64,000 nt of DNA, taken from the NCBI GenBank assembly GCA_002914805.1, contig JXTB01000002.1, forward strand, positions 1,383,675 to 1,447,674. The letters run 5' to 3'. The notes beneath the pieces were generated by a model. That model worked only from the letters and a program-made list of their open reading frames with translations, had not been told where the DNA came from and searched no databases. The position numbers and the translations under genes were made by a program. Numbering within the stretch: position 1 is the stretch's first letter; each line of letters opens with the position of its first letter. This document shows, in pieces, positions 47,111 through 59,189 of the stretch. The stretch is from Parasponia andersonii (Eukaryota; Streptophyta; Magnoliopsida; Rosales; Cannabaceae).

Positions 47111-49027
47111 CAGAATGCACTGCTTATTTGCCACTGATGATGGTGATTTCTTCTTTTCTATAGAACTATATATTTAGGTTGTGGATAGTATGGGGAAAAC
47201 TATGTTAGTGACTATCTGAACTTGGGTAGATAGGGGGTAATGACTATCTCCGATAACATATTATGTCTCTTTACATGTGGTTAGACTAATAGAGGTACCA
47301 CTTTTTTGGTCACTTTATGGCGTAAGTTATGACTCTTATATTCGTAAGGACAATTGTATTGCTTATCTTTGATAGACATACCTGAAGTCTAGATTGAATA
47401 TATTTGATCATGTGTTTTCCAATAAGTCTGTATGGATAATAAATAAGCATAGTTGGGTAAGTTTATTGGTGACGGTAACGAGATGGCCTTGTTTTAGTCT
47501 TATGCATGGCCTCAAATGCTTAATCCAATAGTTGATATAGGCTCAATGGCAAATGGATACATTTGGCATGAACTGTGTGGTGTGTGGTGATTGTTTGTGG
47601 GTGAGGTTGTGTAAAAAACCAAAAATACATAATCAGTGTCTGTAATTAATTGTGATTTATATTTGGTACAAACTTGTGTTACAATTATTTAAAAGTACTA
47701 GACAACAATAATATAATAAGTTCATCTAAATGTTGGATCATAGAAACCGTTTTAGGCAGACAAAAGAAGATTCCATGTGCCTTCTTTGGATGGGCAGCAA
47801 GTACCACATCATTTCTAGGTATCAACCGTTATATTGGGCATAGATGTAAGGGGATCTAAGTAGCAGATGCCCCAGACCCTGTGAACAGTCACATTGGACC
47901 TCTATATATATATATATATTTAGGCATGTATCTTTGAGGGTCTGAGAGCATTAATACTCACAGCAGTAAACAGATGGATGATGGGCCTTTATGTTCTGGT
48001 CCTTTATTTTACAGGCCATGTACAAAAGTTAGCCTACTATTATAATTATGCGACAAAAGAGGGAGATAGCTTAAACACCATGGAACTCACACACTGATTA
48101 ACATAACCAGTACAACATGGTTCTTCTTTTATTCAACCTAAATAAAGAACACGATGAAAAGGAAAAGAAGCAAACACATTGCCAGTGAAATTCTCAGCAG
48201 TTTACACAATGATTTCAGTTTACGAATTTCCATTTCTTGCTGTTCAGTTCTCTTTAACAATCCAATTATTACATCTGTCAATCGTCGGGATAGTCTCTCA
48301 TCTCTCCAAAGGAAAAACCCACATCCTTTTTCTCTTACAGTCCTCTACAACGAGAAAATAGTTTGGGTTAAGCAAAATTGTTCATATTTCTCATTCCATG
48401 CCACTTTGAATACTAAAATACATATGTTCAACAATACATAAATAAGAACTTACAAAATTAGGACATCCGAAGAATCGACGACTTGGGTTTTCCTTCGTCT
48501 ATGACACCGTATATATAGCCAACTGACCAGAATGACAATTAGGTCGAACTTGTTCGGAAGATCCACTATTAGAACTGTGGGTTGAAGTTTCCTTTGAATT
48601 TTGCTATGAATTTAGCCAAACATAAAAAGATATTGAAATAGATGTCATAATTTTAAAGTTAACTTTTTCTATTTAAATAACAATGCCCAGTATATAGAGC
48701 CAATATTAAACTTGGTCAAATGTCAATAGGTAACTATATGTAATTAACCAATTATTTGTCATCAGTCCTTACTATTTTAGTTTTGTGGTTCTAAGATACA
48801 CCAATGACTAGGAAGAGCATTGAATTTGTTATAATTTATATTTTATTTTAAACATTCCCTACTGCAAAATATAAAGATACTATAGCATATCTGGGAAAAT
48901 TAAAAGAAACATTAAACTAACATTTAATGAAGCCAAACAACCAAGGCATTCAAAAAACCTTACGTAGATAAACATAGTGTACACCAACTGAAATAAGAGT
49001 ATAATCTAAAAACTTGTTTTCCCCTAG
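47111..49027. other. Intergenic DNA, nothing recognised
   Basis: AT-rich sequence with short open frames only (longest about 95 codons at 48154-48441), none with a recognisable domain. A (TA)n run is at about 47903-47920. Confidence 0.5.
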
Positions 49028-49724
49028 TTATTCCCATCTTCTCCACTTGTAGGGGGTACCACACTCCTTGAACCAGCTCTCCTTAAGGTTGGCCAATTCT
49101 TCGTGAGTGGCTACCTTCTCTCTCTTGTAATTCTATAGTAGTCCTTCACGGTAGTCTTACCTCCTCCTATGCCCTAAAGCTATCCCTAGGTCCTCTTTTC
49201 GAATGGCAATGTCTAGCCTTTGTCGATCAACAACTATCCCTTTAGAGAAAAACTTGATATGTCACTCACAATCCTCCAAAGTGGTTTCCAGTATCTTAAT
49301 CTATCTGGCATTGTTGCTTATATCTTCCTTCGAAGGCATCCCCACCATGATGTTATTAGTTTTAAGTTTTATGTGAACTATGGAAGGTTTATGCATTTTT
49401 AATAAGACTAATGATTAATTTTAGAAATAATAGATCCTTATATACTTGAGATTCGTTCCAAATCAACAATAATCAACCTAAGAAGATTAAACGTCTACTA
49501 CTAATATCTATGTGATAATAATCGGTCGGTTGTGTGTCTAGGTTTACAGTTCTAATGGCAGTTATTAATGACATACATTGAACGATGTGAGGGAATACTA
49601 GGAATCAGACCATGAGGAAGAAAGTATTTGTAAAAACCAAACTTACCTGTTGTTTTCATTAGCGGTTGAGCAAGAAATGAAAATGAACCTCTCCTGATTT
49701 GTTAGATGAATCAGTGCCAGACAT
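49028..49724 (-). pseudogene. Unidentified small gene, minus strand, decayed, two possible exons
   Basis: I do not recognise it. The first possible exon is 49647-49724, starting MSGTDSSNKSGEVHFHF and ending at a good donor (CAG|GTAAGT). The second segment, 49028-49339, starts MPSKED. It keeps one long frame of 104 codons with four internal stops (TAG, TGA, TAA, TAG), rich in Lys, Arg, Glu and Leu (VVDRQRLDIAIRKEDLGIAL, KREKVATHEELANLKESW), and ends GTPYKWRRWE. Composition suggests helices or a coiled coil. Every internal stop could come from CAG, CGA or CAA by one C-to-T change. No clear acceptor joins the two parts, so the link is a guess. It may be host-derived or part of an unknown transposon. 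Confidence 0.4.
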
Positions 49725-51040
49725 GGTGCTTGCTTATTGGTGTACTCGCATCTTATGAAGATAGTGGAATTTAGTAGTAGGGTTTGTGAAGCTCCTTACA
49801 ATTCAACCTAACCAAGGTAATTGGGGTATGTACCGGTTACAAACTCTAGGAACATAATCGAAAATAGTTATATATGATGGGTAAAGAATATACAAATAAA
49901 TAATATTAAGGTGATTTATAATTTATATTAAATGTGAAATTAGAAATTACGAAATTAACATTCATCTATTTATTTTTTGTTTTAATAAACTTTAGCTTAA
50001 GTGGCTTAATATCTTATTTGGGCATCTTTCATAAGTATATTATTTCTATATTTCACACAGTGCTTCATCTCATGAAGCATACAGCTACCAAAGCTATTAT
50101 TCATGGGGAAACCATTTTGGTATAAATTCATAGGGCTTCACAATCAAGAATGACTGTTGATATCTTCTAGGGATATCATCACCTATGTAGGCTAGTTGCA
50201 AGTTATCTACTATTTTATCCAAGCCAATATAATGTCTGACCCACCATATAGCCTGTGTACCGATTGCAATAAGTACATACCTACCCAATATAAAATTAGC
50301 GTTTACTTAAATCCCATTTCCCTCTTTGATAGTATAATATTAAAACTACACAAATGTTGTACATTTTAATGACATTGTAAATAAATCTAAATGGATAAAT
50401 TTCGGAGACATTTATCAAATTTTATTACATCTAAATCTTAACAAATGTAACTGTATATCATTATATAATTATGAATTAATTTATTTCTCCTCCTACTACT
50501 ACTTGTGATTAACTTACAAAATATAAAAATTGTTGTACAAAATGGATCGACTGCTTCTGCTAAGGATGAAGTCGATTTAAATGATTTCACCATTTAGTAA
50601 TACATATTTCCTACCGAGCATTTTCATTACTACCATATTGTTCACCTTAATTTGTCAATCACGTGACATACTTTGGATCCAGACAATCTTTTGAAGCTGA
50701 TGAAAGGGAACCATAATGGTCAGTAGCATGTCCACATGTCATAGCTATTATCATAACCTTCTAGCATCATTCCTAGTTTATTCATTCTTTTGACAAAAAT
50801 AGTTAAATTTTGGACACAACTAAAGCCCTACGTATAGATTGTATAACGTAGACCCTGCCCAATAAGTATCTAATTTGAAGCCGTTTACTGTTCCATTAAC
50901 ATTCACCTTTTTTATCATATGTTACTTAACAAACATTTAAACTATGCGAAGTAGGCGAGGATAACTTTATATCTGGATTTCGACCAAAATATAATCAATA
51001 TTATTTGGACAAAAGTCAAAATAAACCAATAACATATTCA
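49725..51040. other. Intergenic DNA, nothing recognised
   Basis: AT-rich. A 63-codon minus-strand frame at 50097-50288 (IGTQAIWWVRHYIGLD, ending FIPKWFPHE) has protein-like composition but no family I know; it could be chance. Confidence 0.45.
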
Positions 51041-51400
51041 ATAAATGTGTTCACTAATTAAGAAATTAAAATAGTACTACAACCTTGTACTACTTAATTG
51101 GCCTTGTCAGTTAACCCCTTCGTGTGTAATAAGCTACTCATAGTGATAGTTAAGTTAAGTAATATCTAATTAAGGTGCTTAATCAACAAATGTGTTCACT
51201 AATTAAGAATTTAAAATAGTACTACAACCTTGTACTACTTAATTAGCCTTATCCATTAACCCTTCATGTGTAATACACTACTCAAAATGAGAATCAAGTT
51301 AACTAATGTCTAATTAGGGTGCTTAATCAATAAATGTGTTCACTAATTAAGAAATTAAAATGATACTATTTTATACTACTTAATTGGTTGTGTTAAGATA
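51041..51400. repeat. Tandem repeat, about 2.5 units of 145 bp
   Basis: The unit begins ATAAATGTGTTCACTAATTA and passes through AAAATAGTACTACAACCTTG, TACTACTTAATTGGCC, a TAACCCTTC(A/G)TGTGTAATA part and GGTGCTTAATCAA. Copies start at about 51041, 51186 and 51330 (periods 145 and 144); the third is cut short. Divergence is about 10%. Confidence 0.85.
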
Positions 51401-52196
51401 GACTAGAGAAAAACTTATTACCCTAACTGATTGATACCCAAGTTGCTACCAAATTGCCCTTATTTGAAAAAGTCACTTAATGTGGTATTGATTAAGTGGT
51501 CATCGGAAAATGCCTGAAAAGTGTTTTTACCCCAAATGAAAATATTATATCAAGTCTTTTTCCTTTGTCCTATAAGACTTATTAAAATGAATAAAAACTA
51601 CTTTTACAGGTTAATGGCTTGTCCATTCCCTTAGATTATGGAGCCATGCCTATATCCATTTGTAGCATTGTTTACAGGGCAACTATTGATAGTAAATTAG
51701 TCCCTTGGACTCACTTTTGACCACTGCTATTGCAAGATTTTCTCTAATGTGTCTATACTCTGCTATGTTTAGTCCATTCCTGTAGGGATTCCATTCCAAA
51801 GTAAATATGCCAAATTTTTTTATTTCGGCCTATGGATATACCATTTAGATCATGCTGGATACTAAAAGCACACTTTACAATATATAGGAATAAGGAAATA
51901 GTTGTCCTTCTAAAAATTTAATCAGTAACAAATAAATTTGAATTAGGTTGTCATGCCTTAGTTATGAATAACCGATGCACTGTATTATCTTATCTCACAA
52001 GTTTTAGTATATCAAATTTGTTTGTCTTTTCTAATCCAAAATATCATGGGAGGCTCAAAGAATAAGGTTATTGGGAACTATAAAAAATAGCCTCTAAGAA
52101 TATTAGGAAGAAAATCGTTACTTTATATTATAAACATACTATCATTGTGTCTACTAACAAGCTACTAATATTTTCACTTGTTGATTAGGTCAAACC

Positions 52197-52529
52197 ATGG
52201 CAGGACCGAATCGCAATAACTGGAACAAATTTAGAGCATGACCGAGTGAAAACAACTGGAACAAGTTTAGTGCAAGTGGTAATATGATTATGTGTCCAAC
52301 TTGCACTCAAATTATGGAGCAACTTCAAAGGGAGCAATAAATTCGGGACGAGGCTAATCGAAGACTCAAATCTATTCTTTGACCTTCTGGACGAAATTAG
52401 GGAGGTCGACAACCAGAATGGAAGTGCCGAAGCGAAATGGTAAAAGTGCGAGCACGTAATGATAAGTGCAATAAATACAATGGATCATATGAAAAGCTCA
52501 GAAATATTTTGTTATATATGATTCACTAA
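52197..52529 (+). pseudogene. Unidentified small CxxC gene A, decayed
   Basis: I do not recognise the family. The frame from ATG 52197 to TAA 52529 is 111 codons with four internal stops (TGA, TAA, TGA, TAG), each one C-to-T step from Arg or Gln. An internal repeat NNWNKF(R/S)A occurs twice near the start. Then MIMCPTCTQIMEQLQREQ gives a CxxC pair followed by a charged, helix-prone stretch (IRDEANRRLKSI) and a basic end with further Cys. It is the first of four similar modules (also 53201, 54152, 55377). Confidence 0.45.
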
Positions 52530-53200
52530 TGATGAATGTGTTTACAATAAAAATCTGGTGTATCATCTTATATCAATGTGGTTAGTATGATTATAGTGTG
52601 TACTATAAGCTTATCAGCTTATCAATGTGCAAAAAATGTGTGCAGTTATTAATCATTTTGCTTGATCTATATTTTTTATTTGTCATTCTGCCTTATTTTA
52701 AGTAGTATATATAAGTTTTATTGATTATTCAGACTTTTTCCCTTACTCTTTTGAGCAATAACATATGCAGAGAATCTACAAGGTGTGTTAAAAGCAACAT
52801 AATAAGTTGTCTACTCCCATGAATCACAGGTAAAAATATAATACTGATTTGTCATTGGGATATAGAAGTTTCCATACTAGTACTTAGTTGTGGCACTTCC
52901 TACTGGTTCTTAGCATATAAGTGTACGACATATTCTCAACAGCAGTTTATAAAAAATAATCAATCTTTATTGTCAACTTCCTCTATACCAATACAATATT
53001 ATATTCCAACCATGGAATAAATTTTTAAACAAAATAATAGCTCAGTCACTTGTTTAATTTCACGTTTGAAAAAATTATAAATGTATATCAACACACTCAT
53101 CAACAATTCTCATTATTATATTATAAGTAATATATTCATCATCATTCTTCCTAAAGTCTATTGTCTAATATAGCTATTTGCTAAGTTCTCCTTTGTTCTG

Positions 53201-53442
53201 ATGGAGAAAGAAAGTGAAGTGGCTAGCATGAAGAACGAAAGACGCAAAGAGGCTGAGCTTAATATGGGTGAGTGCCCCAATTGCAAGCACACGAAAGAGA
53301 CTATGTCAAAATGGCTGATGATCTGCTAAACTTGAACAATATGCTTACTTGGCTACCTGTAGACATTTACAAAGCTGAGAAAAAATTGGACAAGGCTAAG
53401 GTGGATTTGACATTTGACCACTGTGATTCAAGGTTTGAATAA
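53201..53442 (+). pseudogene. Unidentified small CxxC gene B, frameshifted
   Basis: It starts MEKESEVASMKNERRKEAEL, a very charged helix, then NMGECPNCKHTKE, the CxxC pair. A frameshift shortly after leads into DYVKMADDLLNLNNML and a Lys/Asp/Leu-rich helix (YKAEKKLDKAKVDL) ending FE before TAA 53440-53442. Layout matches modules A, C and D: short lead, CPxC, helix. Function unknown. Confidence 0.45.
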
Positions 53443-54151
53443 TTTAGGATCTAGTTAACCAATGTGCTTTTCCTTTTCACCAAAATATTTTATCTTTCTC
53501 AAAATCCAAAGAATTTCTTTATCACTACCAAAATCTACTTCATGTTGTATTAATTTTAATTATAGTAACCATGTACCAATTTGTCTATGTAGTACACCAT
53601 ATGTAAAATAATTTAAATTATGTCCTACATTAATAGGGTATTAAACGCATATATTGGTATGTACCTATGACCCATTTCATGTTAAAATATTGTGTCAAAT
53701 CCAATTAATGGCATATTTGCCGTCAAATGAATTTACTAAATCTAATAGTGTATATGTCCTAGATATAAGGTACTAAATTTTTTTTTTATTTTTTTAACTT
53801 TTTAATGAAAAAAGTACACATTCTCTTTTGGTACTATTACTTACAGTTTTTTCAAATTTATGATTCATCAATTTTTGTTCTTCATCTAAATATTGGAACT
53901 AGTCATGAACAAGTCTATATACTAGAGCAGTACGGAGTAGTTAGCATTTTTATGCAAATATCTAAACTCACGCCAACCTAGGTCTCAACCCTATTCACTT
54001 AATATAAGTAATTAATAACTGAATAAAGGTTTTCCTACTTCATATGTAAAGTGAAGTAAAGTAATAAAATGCTATTATACTCATTGGCCTTAGTGAATTT
54101 ATCTTCATTATTTAGAATATAAAGCCAGTCATAGACTTCTTCTAGTCTAAG

Positions 54152-54493
54152 ATGACCAAACATTTGAATAGAGCCTTATTCATCAAAGAAACTGCCCAGG
54201 ATTCAACAATAAATAGCCCTAATTATATCTGCCTAATGAATTGTGGTACTCCAAATGACTCAACGAAATGTGTGATTGCTGGCTCCTCCTCTCGGAGTCA
54301 CTGTCTCTGTAGTTGTTCAATGGGAAGGTGTCAAAATTGTGTGCTACTAGAAGGCATGCTCGAAGTTGAGAGGAAAGCTAGATACACATCTAGTCGCAAC
54401 TCGAACGAGGCTAAGGAGAAGTGCCTTGATATGGAAACTACCTTGTTTAAGATTACACAGCTACTTCAGGAAGCAAATGAACACCTTTTATAA
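54152..54493 (+). CDS. Unidentified small CxxC gene C, open 113-codon frame
   Basis: The only one of the four modules that is fully open, from ATG 54152 to TAA 54493. The N-terminal half is Ser/Thr/Cys-rich (SSSRSHCLCSCSMGRCQNC, so eight Cys in about 60 residues). The C-terminal half is a helix-prone stretch (VLLEGMLEVERKARYTSS, CLDMETTLFKITQLLQEANE). The Cys cluster could bind zinc. No signal peptide or membrane segment. An open frame of this length is unusual in such AT-rich DNA but not proof of a gene. Confidence 0.4.
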   Translation: MTKHLNRALFIKETAQDSTINSPNYICLMNCGTPNDSTKCVIAGSSSRSHCLCSCSMGRCQNCVLLEGMLEVERKARYTSSRNSNEAKEKCLDMETTLFKITQLLQEANEHLL

Positions 54494-55376
54494 CATCGAT
54501 GGCTATGTGGACTGAGCTAGTAATTTTTCTACCAATGAGCCTAATGTACCTGACATCATCAAGCTGGACTGATTTACTCACTCATGGGACATCCGAGTTT
54601 CCTCAAAGCAGTGCTAGTTTGATGGGTTCATTTTCTACTTTTGAAACCCATTAAACATGCATCTAGTATGGTTCTTTAGTTACTTTACATGGTCGTAGAG
54701 TGGAGGCATTTTGTTCAGCAGAATGTCTCTTAGAGTTTGACTATCAATGTAGGAGCTAATGTTTTTTTCCTTCGTATTTATGTTGTAGCAGGTCCTCTTC
54801 ATATTATATACCCAATAACCCCAATATTAAATGCCCATGCAATATATATGGTACTAGATGTTCGCCTTTTGGTATCCTTCTCTGCCAATTTTATTACATT
54901 TATCACTTTTTTTGTTCATTTATCATGCTTATATTGAACAACAGAACGTTTGGTATAATATAAAACCCAGATCGTACGATGTCATTATTTGTTGTACTTA
55001 ATTTTATACTCTTAGTCCTTAATAATGAGATAAATCATGATCAATGAGATTGAACCATCAAGCATGCATACCAATCATAACCTTAAAAATATTATTTTTC
55101 TAAGTCATGCCACCAGTGTCCTTTGCTTTTTTTTTTCTCTTTTCTTTTACAAAATGTATATGAGACTACAACCCTAAACTTGTGCAAATTAAGACCACAT
55201 GCAACTATATAGTAGGCATGCTTTTAGTTGACTATACCTTGGCCAATATTAAATGACCACCCGAGTCTCTTTTTTTGCCGCCTTTATATTGCTATGACAC
55301 ACCATACTGAACTGTAAAGATAAACAAAATATATTATCCAGACAACTAAATCTCTCCCTTCTGACTAGAAATCATC

Positions 55377-55658
55377 ATGACCGAATCCGAAAGGCCCATT
55401 AATTACCCAAAATGCAAGAAAAATATTCAATCAATGGAGAGAATGATACAAGTTATCAAAGAGGCCATCTCTCAGGTACAAATGATTGATGCAACAATAG
55501 GTCATGCACTTCAGTAACTTACATTCGCAGACAAAAGTAAGAGTGTTGTTTCCAAAACTCTCGTTGATGTTGCTCACATTGCTAAGGGACACCAAGTTAA
55601 CCCTACTTTGGAGCAGATCTTGATGGGGCCTGAGGATTATGATGAGGATGAAAAGTAA
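55377..55658 (+). pseudogene. Unidentified small CxxC gene D, one internal stop
   Basis: The frame from ATG 55377 to TAA 55658 is 94 codons with one internal TAA (codon 47). MTESERPINYPKCKKNI shows the same lead; the first Cys of the pair reads Tyr (TAC, one step from TGC). A helix (SMERMIQVIKEAISQVQMID) follows, and the second half has VVSKTLVDVAHIAKG and an acidic end GPEDYDEDEK. About 150 bp downstream a solo LTR is inserted. Confidence 0.42.
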
Positions 55659-55813
55659 AATGAATCCCAGTTCATAGATGCAGCTTGTTCTGCGTACTGT
55701 AGTTGTTATTCTTTGTATTACTGTTATATGCATTAAAATAATTAAGAATGTTGTTGTTTATCATAGCTATGATCATGGTTCATCTTACTCGTAATATAAT
55801 GTATTGTACTTTC

Positions 55814-57484
55814 TGTTGGCAATATGCTCTAGAAAGCAGTTTTTTTGTTTGACATTTTAAACAATATTTATTGGATTTAAGTGTTATCTATTTGTTATTA
55901 ATAAATTCCATATTATGTCCCAATAATTTACATGTGATGTTTATGTTTTCTATTATGCAAACGTCTAAAAGTTTCCATGACTAATAATGAGTAATAAATA
56001 ATTGTTCGTGTGAAGTGTTCACATGTGGGAGACTAAATTCTTTATTTCATTATGTCTAAATTAAAAGTTCACATTCTGCAAATAAAGATGGAATACTTTA
56101 TTTTGCTATAGAATGTAGTGTTGTCTATTTCAACGGGATTGATGAAGTCTCCAATCATCAAAGTATCTGACTTCGGATAGAAATACTAGTGTGTTATAAG
56201 AAAGTTATAAGTGCATTGAACTAGACCAAGTGAAAATAGAATTTGAGGTTAAGTGCCGTAACTTAATATTCTATCTTTCACTAATCTAGCACTATTGTAA
56301 GATTACCTTAATCCTAGTGATTGTCGGACTTGCTTTCATGAGTTTTATCTTTTTGACTTACTAAAGGACTAGTTCCGATTATGTGGTTCGAACTCTGGTA
56401 TCTTGGAAGATAAGATTTGTGAATTGACGAGAACGTCTTTCATGATTTGGACACCATGCATATAATGTCACTTTGAGTTTTTTCAAGGACTTGGATAATA
56501 AAAAAAATAAGGCGCTAGATATTCACTTTGTGAATTTGACTGTGTTTGTATGGGCAGTTACAAATACCGTAGTCAATTATTATCCATTAGATAAAAAATG
56601 GCAACTCAAAGGTAAATATGTACTAGATGGGTAATACGGTAATTTCACCTCACTAGTATGGTATTATATCGGGGGTATATCTGCAAGTATAGTATATGCT
56701 AAATAGATCAAGTTAATTAAAATGTTAATTAACTTCACAGAAAATATATGACATTTAATCTAAGAGTGCAATATTGGACCTATAGTGAAGTATCCCAATA
56801 TTAATGGACATGGCCCAGTCATAATTAAGAGTTGATTATGATTATGGATAGTTGGCCCATTGGAGCTTAGACTATTTGGATCCATAAGGTCCCCTGTCTA
56901 GCTCACATATAGCCTAATAACTAATTAAATGGTCATTTGAGCCCAATAAACCTATTAAGGTTTACATCTCTTTAAATACTTAAGAGAAAAGTTCTCCAAA
57001 GTCACCCTAAGAGTTCTACATGCCACTCATGCACAGTAAGTGTGTTTTTTTCGTGTGATAGAGAGAAAAAGAGAGAATGGGAGAGACAAGCCACCGCGGG
57101 AGAAGTCTCATGTTCATTTATGGCCGCTAAGGGAGAGATACCTATGGTCATAGACGTGCACTCAAGGAGAAGGAAGATCGACTTCCAGATTATTCGCTCA
57201 TCTCTCGTTGGGAATGAAGAAGGTGCCCACACACCGGATCATTTAACGGGCTCTAGAGAATATATGGGAAGGCTCAATAGTTATGAAGCGCTTCCAAGTT
57301 TTATCTAAACAAAGATCTATGAATTGATTTATGTTATATCAACGGTCCTACGTTTTTGTTTTGTAAAGTTTCAAGAAAATTTTAAAATACCTATTCTGCT
57401 GCGTTCTTGATTTATTTACAAAACTGTGGAAAGAGTTTTTAGAAAAATCATTTTTCGATAATTTATTTTTCAGAATTTCCAGCA
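55814..57484 (+). repeat. Solo LTR, Ty1/copia-like, with perfect target duplication
   Basis: 1671 bp from TGTTGGCAATATGCTC to TTCCAGCA, flanked by CTTTC on both sides (55809-55813 and 57485-57489). No primer site or coding part adjoins it, so it is what remains after recombination between two LTRs. TGTTGGCAATATG and the GCCCATTGGAG and CTCTTTAAATAC parts resemble long copia LTRs (SIRE-like, tentative). The open frame at 57042-57308 lies within it and is not a gene. Confidence 0.85.
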
Positions 57485-57489
57485 CTTTC

Positions 57490-59189
57490 TACTTGTTGTA
57501 TGGTAGTTTGTTAAGTGTTACCAAATGACAAAATTAGGGTTTAGAAAAGGACCTACATCTTCATTTTTTAAATACAACCAAAATTCATATCCAAAATCAG
57601 TGCATTCATACTAATTAATAATATCATAATGAATTTTTAATTATTGAAATGACTTAGATAAAATAGTTCTAAATGTTCAATTTTGTTAGGTGGACCACGA
57701 AGAGCAAATAAAAAATGCTGAGCCCAAATATATATGCATAGTTTGTTTTGTTCCTTACCAAAGCTCAATTATTTGCAAACCCAATACAAGTGATAACATT
57801 GTCGTATTTGAGTAAGTAAAAAATAAATTGCCTTCTTATTAATTAGTAAATGAGCAAATTTCTTGTATTATTTCTGTGAGTAGATAGTTCCATGATCTAG
57901 TACAAGAAAGATTATTTCATAAATACACATCGAAGCCAATCAACTACACCAAATTTCACTTTTACAAAATTCATACAACTTAGCACAATTGTCTCCTTTT
58001 CAAATAGCTATAGTATTGCTTTCTTTTAACACAATAAATTGATCTACTTCACAAACCCCTAACCAAATATAGCTTAGAGGGAAATCAATCTCAATCAATA
58101 TTTTATGATTCTTCATAAGGTATAATTATCTCTCCCCATTAGTATGCATGATCATTTCTCTTGTGCCCTTTCTTTATATTTTTTTTATTACATATATTAA
58201 ATAACTCATTTTGTTGGGAGGATTGTTTGTCAATAACTTTATTACCTTCTCAGGATTAACATTGATCAAGCCACTAATCTAAGATAAACTTAAAGATCAT
58301 TAGTTCGAATTGCATATGTCACCTATTCTGCTTGTGTTGGTATTTAGTTGTTGATTCCTTTTATTGTTATTTGTACTTAATTTAGGGCAACTACCAAGCT
58401 TACCTTTTGATTTAATTTCATAAATATATTATTGTACTCATGCACATTTATTAGTTACTAACAACAAAAAAAAAAAAGATAATTACATTTTCACATAAAT
58501 GTTTTTACTAATCAACAAATCAATTTCTTCTTTTCCTACTTATGTAACCCTAATATAAACAGCACACAGTATATCATTGGAATTTGTCCTGCCAATCAAG
58601 CCAACTATATTCTTCAAAACTTTTATCAACCCACTATTTCTTGAAACCTCTCCTAAAATAAGACCTTTTTTCCACAATAAAAGCAACTCATTACTCATCC
58701 TTAACCAACGAAATTAGTTTACTTAATTTCATTTTGTATTACAACATATATTTTTTCTCTGTGTTATAGTATTGACATGACATAGTATGACTAACATATT
58801 ATTCATTTGTAGAGCAACTAACAAATTAAATACTATTACTAATCACATCTCCTAATTTTTTTTCTCATGTATCATGACTCTAACACCTTTATTATAATAA
58901 GAGCAACATAATAATCATATTATTGAGACTTGCAAATTAATATTGCTTATAACTAAATATCATATTATTATTTGAAACAAAAAAGATCTAACTCTACCAA
59001 ATTTTCTCACTTCGTTTTTCCCAAATTTCATTACAAAATGCTACAGTTGGTCCTTTTTTTCCAAACATCATTTTACTACCTCAAACTTTGTTTAGATTTA
59101 TATATTTCAATGACGAACATCGACCTATTATCCAATCCCACTAGGCCTTCAATACTCGAAGCTCTTTGTTTAAGGAAATAAGTTATTCA
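57490..59189. other. Intergenic DNA, nothing recognised
   Basis: AT-rich unique sequence, no domain seen. It may contain the 5' part of the MULE that follows; I found no terminal inverted repeat pair by eye. Confidence 0.45.

Noticed and set aside
51041-51400. CRISPR-like array
   Set aside because: Whole 145-bp units repeat without unique spacers, in a plant nuclear context.
57042-57308. 88-codon frame, apparently protein-like
   Set aside because: It lies wholly inside the solo LTR with exact borders; this G+C-richer part is the usual transcribed LTR segment.
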